Source of the DNA: Bromus sterilis
Taxonomy: Eukaryota > Streptophyta > Magnoliopsida > Poales > Poaceae
Length of the DNA: 64,000 bases
Direction: 5' to 3'
Assembly: GCA_950022295.1 (NCBI GenBank)
Contig: OX465598.1
Span: 7,936,001 to 8,000,000 of the forward strand
Below the pieces are notes generated by a model. That model did no database searches. It was not told the origin of the DNA and saw nothing but the letters and a program-made list of their open reading frames with translations. Shown here piece after piece: positions 55,740-64,000 of the stretch (within the stretch, counting starts at the first letter, position 1; every line of letters starts with the position of its first letter). The position numbers and the translations under genes were made by a program.

Positions 55740-56345
55740 ACGTTTCTTTTTTTCTTTCTTGAGGGGAGCCGTCCGGTTCAAAAGCTATGCATCCCATCGA
55801 CATCTGTTCGATGAACTTCACTTGATTTGGTTTCAAGCTGCTTGTCCTCAAGTAGGGTTTTCTTGAGACTCTAAGTTGGTTCTAGCTCGATTGAGTGAGA
55901 AGCACGAGGCCTGCTATCAGGAACACGAGCGACTTTTTCATGTACACATAGCCCCTCTTTGTTTTTCGCACTAGGGTTTCTGATTTTGGAAAAGGTTGTG
56001 TAGCCAAGGCGACCCTAATTACTAGTGATTCCAAATTCGGTTGTTAACGGTTTCGAGCACGTGAATCACAACTTTGTGGAGTAATGATGCATAGTAGATG
56101 CATCACTGGACCAATATCAGCTACAAGCTATTTTTTCCCTAATGCCTCCAAATCTAATAAACATTTTTGTCATAGTGTGTGTGTGCCCGATATATGTTTA
56201 GGCCCGCCTAAAACATGAATTTAACATTAGAAAATGGAAGGGATTGTCTTGAGTGCTATCCATCATGATGAGCTCATTCGAAGATAAAAACATGTTTGCA
56301 CATTGGATGGGCATATCTTTTTATTTGTTTTTGTCTATGTGTATT
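55740..56345 (-). ncRNA. PHAS-11: candidate miR2118-type phasiRNA locus, altered site
   Basis: The minus-strand promoter (56442-56372) and body match PHAS-9 closely, including about 380 bp left of the site (gagtgagaagcacgaggcc; agggtttctgatttt; cacgtgaatcacaact.tgtggagtaatgatgc). The site at 56156-56135 has an extra base on one side and a missing one on the other (TTGGAGGCATTAGGGAA), so pairing with miR2118 would leave bulges. Activity is uncertain. Confidence 0.5.
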
Positions 56346-56371
56346 ACTGTGAACCAAAGTTGATGAGGGAA

Positions 56372-56442
56372 ATATATAGATGCATGAACACATCATGGAG
56401 CGTTGAGAAAAATAAAAGTCATAACAACTCATCAATGTGGTG
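56372..56442 (-). promoter_or_regulatory. PHAS-11 promoter module and TATA box
   Basis: CACCACATTGATGAGTTGTTATGAC (minus strand) ends at 56418 and TATATATT lies at 56379-56372, 39 bp further on. Confidence 0.62.
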
Positions 56443-56550
56443 TATAGCAAAGGGTAATTGGTTTGTTATACTTTTATTGATGATTATTTGAGTTTGTACG
56501 ACCAGTTTTTCAACCAAGTGAGTTTTCTTTTACTTGATTGTATATTGATA

Positions 56551-56644
56551 CATCCTTCGATCCATAATAAGTGTCGCTAACCTAATACAAAGTTTATACT
56601 AATTTAGTACAAAATGAGCGACATTTATTATGCATCGGAGGGAG
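56551..56644. mobile_element. Stowaway-type MITE
   Basis: The ends CATCCTTCGATCCATAATAAGTGTCGCT and AGCGACATTTATTATGCATCGGAGGGAG are inverse, with TA at 56549-56550 and 56645-56646. Confidence 0.92.
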
Positions 56645-56649
56645 TACTA

Positions 56650-58080
56650 GTGTAGTTTAGGTCAATGCACACGATTAAAAAAATCTTATCACACACACAC
56701 GTGAATGCGTGGGAGGTGCATCCTATATACATACCATAAATAATCATATACTATAAGGTACTAGTATGTAGACAATTTTATATAAGCAACTATATGTGAT
56801 GTACGAACCTATCGCATATGAAAAGGAAGAATAAATTATTTGTGCTGTGTCCAACGTTTGCATACGGGTGTCCCATCATGAAGGGGTGGAATGAGAGGCC
56901 TATCATACACACTTGCATCGTGGCGTGATGTCTCGGCTGTGTGCATCTTAACTATACAAAGGCCGGGTGTACTTACTTAAACCCTTTGAGTAATAAAACC
57001 CTTTATCCAAAAATCATGGCGTGATGTCTTTATTTTGAGAGAACACAGTACAACGCAGACGCTTATATAGACAAGTATACACTCATCCTTATGAACGCAC
57101 ACACGCACATCCTATCTTTATCAGCATCTTTGCAATGTTGAGCCGGTACATCGTCTTGAAATTAACAAAATCATCACCTCGTCCTTGACGAAAACGTCTC
57201 CTTCCACTGAAAGCGCATCGCCGAAATGCCTGTAATAATTCCAGGAAAATGCGACACCGATGTCAAGCATCGTGGGGCGATGTTTGTGATGTGGCCAACG
57301 ACCAAGAAGGTTCACGAGGCAAGAACATGTGACTATCCGAATCAAATGCATTCTTCGGCTCAGATGAACATTTTATTGCTCGACTTGGATTTGTCAGATG
57401 AGATGCAAACTAGATGCACTTCCTTTGTTAGATTTTACAATAATCATTTGACGATTTCATTCCAAGTTGATGCGATAATACGTTGGAGTTTAGTTATGTT
57501 ATGAAAGTCGTTTAATCACGATGCACATTTACAGTATGCTTACTAAATTAGATGGCAGACCATTTAGTGTGCTACTATGCTTACATTGTCCATTTCGAGC
57601 GATGCATTTTCATACCAAAGCCAGCGGCAACCCGGTCTTCCTCTCCACATAGAGTTTTTCTACCGCTTCACGCTCACGTTGCTTCTTGTGACGCAATCTT
57701 CAGGTGAAGTTCTCCGCCTTGCAACTGACCACCATGGTCGAAACAATTCCACCTAGGCATCATCCATGCTGGTGGTGTTAGACAGGAACGACATCTACGG
57801 CGGCGGGCATGACGACGACTCAGATGGGAAGCAAAATGTGGTGGTGGAAGACACGAAAATTGGAGGATGAAGGCGGAAGAAGTGCGGTCGATCTAGGGGA
57901 CCAGTTAATTTAGGAGATAATTTTGATGGGTTCCATATGTTTAAACCAACTTGACGAACACACACTGATATCGGTCAGCCTAGGCGTTTGAGCCGTTTGA
58001 GGTCGGGTTTGGGATAACAAAACAAATTCTTCTGTTCAATAATAAATAATAATAATGCTCCGAGAAAAAAAGAGTGAGCT
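56650..58080. other. Intergenic repeats, no gene
   Basis: The part at 56650-56950 is the upstream flank shared with PHAS-7. At 57035-57290 there are words (cagtacaacgcagacgc; gaacgcacacacgcacatcc; ggaaaatgcgacaccgatgtc) of a dispersed Triticeae repeat that I cannot name. The rest is unassigned. Confidence 0.5.
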
Positions 58081-58084
58081 GCTG

Positions 58085-58215
58085 CCTTACTGGCCCATAG
58101 GCGCACAATAGGAGGACAAGGCCGGCCCATTCTGGATCTGGCTGGCCTTGACCAATCGGACGGCGCAGATCCTCTCACGCTCGGCTATAAGCACTGCCTC
58201 AACCCTAACACATCC
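58085..58215 (+). promoter_or_regulatory. RPS27 promoter
   Basis: GGCCCA (site II type) occurs at 58091 and 58124, CCAAT at 58151, a TATA box CTATAAGC at 58185-58192 and a telo-box-like AACCCTAAC at 58201-58209. Site II plus telo box is the usual pair for plant ribosomal-protein genes, linking them to cell growth. Confidence 0.75.
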
Positions 58216-58310
58216 CCTCCAGTTTCTGCACGCCGCCGCCGCCGCCTCTTCGGATCGTCCTTGCCGGAGACCCCAGAGCGCGGCGACCGATCAAACCCCA
58301 GCCTCCCACG

Positions 58311-60511
<2,201 letters not shown>

Positions 60512-61220
60512 ATCCCCCAAATGTTATCTAAAAATTAGTTTTCCCAGGGTGTTGGTGTTAGTCTGAAGATTTTGCAATGTCGGGCAAATTGAACCCATCT
60601 TTGGTAATTTGATATTGCAGCTGGAGTAATATTATGACACCGTACTATGTTCTGTTTGGGTTGTGAGATCAGACTAGTAGTGCCTACCTGGTAACATGGT
60701 TGGTTGTCTTTGATGAATTGTTATTCCTTCTGATGTTACTTGCTCTGTCTGGTATCTGACTCTTGAATCCTTTATTGCTTGTATTTTCTGTTGCTGTGTG
60801 TTCATTATTTGTTGCCCATAGGGATGCAGATTTAGAACCCTTAGTTAGCCTTGACCCCATAGCGGCGCTTCCAGAGGGTGCTACGTCGGTGAATAATGAT
60901 AATCTGATTTTATGATTTGAAGTTTGTGTAGATAGATAATCTGATTTTATGATTTGAAGTTTGTGTAGATATCTCTTTGATTTGACAGGATGATTTTATT
61001 CATCAAGGATGAAATAAAATCAGGGGAGGAGCAGGCATCTGATATTTGATTTGGGGGTATTGTCCCAACCGTAGCCATTAGAAGAACTCTTGATCTAACG
61101 GTTGAACCTCACCGAACCAACTGAGTGGCACCCCTAACTAACCCGCAGTTGGAAAGTGTTATTTCAAACAGCCGGCCTGTTGCAGGCTGTCGTGAGACGA
61201 CAAGCGATAGAAGATCACAC
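60512..61220. other. RPS27 3' region, no gene
   Basis: The probable 3' UTR runs to about 60830. A tandem repeat with a 38-39-bp unit (gataatctgattttatgatttgaag...) lies at 60897-60971. Nothing else is recognised. Confidence 0.6.
60897..60971. repeat. 38-bp tandem duplication
   Basis: The unit gataatctgattttatgatttgaagtttgtgtagat occurs twice without change, back to back. Confidence 0.97.
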
Positions 61221-61224
61221 ATCG

Positions 61225-61822
61225 GTAAGAGTGAAAGTGGTTAGGATAATTTTTGTTCGACAATAATCTGATCTGAACACGAATCTGATTGATTTTTATA
61301 TCCGACAAAAATCCAATTTCACCCCGAATCGGATTGATAGGATACGGTATAAGATATGAGATTGCAAATATCCGACATAATAGGATAATCCGTTTTTACT
61401 AGCCTCCGAACTTTTAATTTCCGAATCCGATTGATAGTTTTAAGTTAAGGAACACTATGTGAATGTTATCTTTACTTATGAGACAAGACATATGCTTGTT
61501 ATTGATTAATTTTGATTATTTTAATACTATCTAGTGCTTTATGTGTTCTTAAAGTGTATACGTATTTATATTTGCTCATTTTTATGTATGATTTTAGTTT
61601 AAAGTATTTATATATTCCTTATATATGAATATGGTAAATGTTTGTTTCCGATCCGATGTATTTCGGTTACCGTAGCGCTTCCGAATCCATCTAATCCGGT
61701 ATTCGAATCCGCTTAATCTGACATTCGAATCCGCATCCGTTCCCTTCCGAATTCGAAAATAAATATGGAATATGATACGACATAGAGATTATCCGTCGAA
61801 TCTGATCCGATTTCACCCCTAC
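61225..61822. mobile_element. hAT-like non-autonomous element, probable
   Basis: The left end agagtgaaagtggttagga and right end tccgatttcacccct are roughly inverse (GGGGTGAAATCGGA form), and the interior is packed with words such as atccgat, cgaatccg and ggataatccg in both orientations. The flanking 8 bp (cacatcgg / ccaccggt) match only loosely. No transposase is present. Confidence 0.5.
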
Positions 61823-62078
61823 CCACCGGTGACCATCCCTTTTCCTTTTGGTGGTATCTACAGGTGGGGCAAGCGGTCGCCACAACGACAAGCATTAGAA
61901 GGAGGCAACATGGGGTGAGGGCGACCACCCCCCACGGTGAGCACGACATGGCGGGATTCCCGATCTCCTTCAGCCGATGAAGGGGATCCACAGATGAGCA
62001 GACACAATTGAAGGAGGAGAGAAGGGAGAGGAAGGAGGGGTGCGGCACTGCAGGAGACGCCGCGGGGTGAGCTCGCCG

Positions 62079-62360
62079 TTGATTTGATGAAAAAAAAAAG
62101 CTATGTAACAGTGACCTGTTGCAATGGCCCGACCGCAAGAAAGCCTGTATTGCAAAGGCTTGCTCTTCCCGTGCCGATTTGATGAAAAAAGAAGCTTTGT
62201 AACAAAGGCCCTGTTGCAACGATCTGAGCGCAACGGAGGCTTTGTTGCAAAGAGTTGCTCTCCCGGTACCGATTTGGTGGAGAAAAACTTTACAACAAAG
62301 ACCCTATCGTAATGGTCCGACCGTAGCAGAATATCTATTGCAAAAGCTTGATGTGTTGGA
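62079..62360. repeat. Tandem repeat, 95-bp unit, three copies
   Basis: The unit cgatttgatgaaaaaa.aagctttgtaacaaag..cctgttgcaacg...ttgcaaag..ttgctctcccg begins near 62079, 62175 and 62269. The copies have diverged and the second and third differ by small indels. Confidence 0.85.
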
Positions 62361-63600
62361 TGCGCAGTGATCGTACGGCTATGCAGACGATAATTTTTTA
62401 GAAGAAACCGACCAACGAACGTGTAGCGCTTGCCTTATTTTTAATTTCAACCCCTACCGTACTGAGCATATTGTCTTTCTGTTTATTAAGAAACACTAAT
62501 AAGTTTTTGGAAAATAAATATTTGAAAAAAGGTAAGAAACGGAGCAAAGTGAAATTGATAACCCGTGCCTATCAAAAAGAGGTAGTCAAAGCCAAGCGGT
62601 TTCCAACATCCTCCAGAACTTTGACGAGGCCATCGGGCTTGTTACGAATCTTCAAAAACATGATTGAAAAATACATGTTATTAAATTTTTATGTTTATAA
62701 TTAAGTTATATTCGTATGATATAACTACAATGATTCTTGAATATGAGAAGCTATGTACTCCCTCCGTAAAGTAATATAAGAGTGTTTAGATCACTACTTT
62801 AGTTATCTAAACGCTCTTATATTTCTTTACGGAGGGAGTACCACGTAACGGGGCGTCCTCTCCGCTTCAGACAATCAATACGGCAGACTCCTATCATTAC
62901 ATACGATACTCTTTAGTTGTTCATGTGTGTTCGCGCATATGTATTAATCTTTTCAATGAAACTAGAGGATACCCTGCGCGTTGCTGCGGAAATCCATTGA
63001 AATACATTTTGGATGATTTGATTGTATGAAACATGAATAATTGAATTAATAATATATAAACTAAAAGTAAAAAAATACATGTTATACTACATGTGTTTTA
63101 ATTTATTATTGTGAAGTTGGAAATATTAATTTAATATAATGAAAAAAAATCATGCATGTTGAATGAGGTGACATGTGTCATGAAATGGATGTGTGCATGA
63201 AAAGAACGAAAACTTTTTCATGCATGTTGAGTGAGGTGACATGTGTCATAAAATGGATATGTGCATGAGAAAAACTAATAATAAATAGCTTGTTCTCACG
63301 CATATTGTGGTGGGTCTTTGATGAGGTGACATGTGTGCATGTTAAAAGAATAGAAGTAGTGGGGAGCAACTTCTTAAGAATAGTAGATGGGTTAGGGGTG
63401 GTATATTGACTTCAGGAAGATCTTGACACAACATTGTGTAGGTAAATGAAATTAATTTCTTGTATATTGTACCTTTAATCTGAATGGGTGCATATATAGT
63501 GGATATACAATCTCACCAAGAATCATATGGTTCATTTAACAAAACACATAGCAAATCTCATCAAGATTCCTATAGTTCATTTAACAAAACACATACCACG
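62361..63600. other. Intergenic, MITE and short repeats, no gene
   Basis: A Stowaway MITE is at 62758. At 63150-63330 the phrase catgttgagtgaggtgacatgtgtcat.aaatgga is repeated three times with a spacing of about 70 bp. The segment from 63390 is the upstream flank of the PHAS-12 relic. Confidence 0.55.
62758..62838. mobile_element. Stowaway-type MITE, near perfect
   Basis: CTCCCTCCGTAAAGTAATATAAG at the left and CTTATATTTCTTTACGGAGGGAG at the right are inverse, and TA duplications flank it at 62756-62757 and 62839-62840. Low divergence of its arms suggests a recent insertion. Confidence 0.95.
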
Positions 63601-63629
63601 TTAAGTTAACAACTCTTCTTCAGTGCTAC

Positions 63630-63670
63630 ACCTACACAACATCCACCTTGTCATTGAGTTTTATCGTATT
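63630..63670 (+). promoter_or_regulatory. PHAS-12 promoter remnant
   Basis: GTGCTACACCTACACAACATCC then ACCTTGTCATTGAGTTTTATCG is the PHAS module in the form seen in PHAS-5. It is cut a few bases further by a repeat that begins gagcatcttcagccg, so the TATA box and target site are displaced or lost. Confidence 0.55.
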
Positions 63671-63672
63671 TA

Positions 63673-64000
63673 GAGCATCTTCAGCCGTTCGCCCCCAAGG
63701 CGATTTTCGGCGCTATTTTAGCGCCGCTTGGGGGTCATTCGGCGGCGATAGTGGCTTGGGGGGGGGGCTACCCAGCCGCGGCCCCAAGATATCCCCCCCC
63801 CAAGTTCGCCAAATTTCGACCAATTTTAAGTAAATTTGACCCAAACCAAATAAACTTCGACCTATTTCATTAAAGTTCAGGCATATTTTACATAAACGAC
63901 GAAAAATAAAATAAAAACTAGCCTAGGGCTGGAACAAGAAGGCGTAGAGGGCGTCCATGGACGTCTCCTGGGCGCCGCCTCCAGCAGTACCGCCGGCGGC
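63673..64000. mobile_element. GAGCATCTTCAGCCG-type element, left end, runs off the window
   Basis: GC-rich sequence starts sharply at gagcatcttcagccgttcgcc and continues to the edge with palindromic gcgccgcttggggg words. It resembles the starts at 11491 and 16827. The right end and any gene lie outside the window. Confidence 0.45.

Overview
The window is nuclear DNA of a grass, most likely a Triticeae species (wheat, Aegilops or barley relatives). Evidence for this is a CACTA transposon of the Triticeae type, Stowaway MITEs, intron-containing plant genes with grass codon use, a mitochondrial rRNA insertion and non-coding loci carrying target sites for the grass microRNA miR2118. Intact protein genes are few: a tetraspanin (minus strand, 21.2-23.7 kb), two H2A.X histone genes (minus strand, 39.0-39.5 and 48.9-49.4 kb), 40S ribosomal protein S27 (plus strand, 58.3-60.5 kb) and one tRNA-Glu(CTC) (54.8 kb).

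The most striking content is a cluster of eleven related non-coding loci, plus one promoter remnant, called here PHAS-1 to PHAS-12. They are spread over the whole window on both strands. Most carry three things in fixed order: a GC-poor promoter module ending in a GAGTTATTATCAC-like motif, a TATA box about 34-43 bp further on, and a 22-nt miR2118-like target site (core GGGAGGCATYAGGAA) about 110-265 bp beyond the TATA box. This is the architecture of reproductive 21-nt phasiRNA precursors, which are cleaved by miR2118 in premeiotic anthers, made double-stranded by RDR6 and diced by DCL4. The assignment rests on sequence pattern and family knowledge. No small-RNA data were available.

Layout. 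0-17 kb: a direct duplication (copy A 68-784 plus 8661-about 10070; copy B 14902-about 16825), each copy holding a bHLH-like exon fragment and a PHAS locus. Copy A is split by a 7,876-bp CACTA transposon (785-8660), with CAT target duplications and the unoccupied site preserved in copy B. The CACTA element carries a broken TNP2 transposase gene, a Ulp1-type protease gene, a small coiled-coil/membrane protein gene, subterminal repeats and a snRNA-type promoter. 17-30 kb: PHAS-4 to PHAS-6, the tetraspanin gene and repeated copies of its upstream region. 30-57 kb: H2A.X-derived segments (one pseudogene, two genes, one 3' relic) alternate with minus-strand PHAS loci, as if the two were amplified together. 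Later insertions here are a mitochondrial 26S rRNA fragment, a LINE with target duplications and a 4.3-kb solo-LTR-like element. 49.6-55 kb: AT-rich minisatellites, a ribosome-inactivating-protein relic, a foldback element, a kinase relic and tRNA-Glu. 57-64 kb: RPS27, then MITE and hAT-like DNA, and at the edge a PHAS promoter cut by another repeat.

The protein genes are unrelated housekeeping or membrane genes. The connected system is the PHAS array, whose proposed products would act in trans with miR2118, RDR6, DCL4 and an AGO5-clade Argonaute encoded elsewhere.
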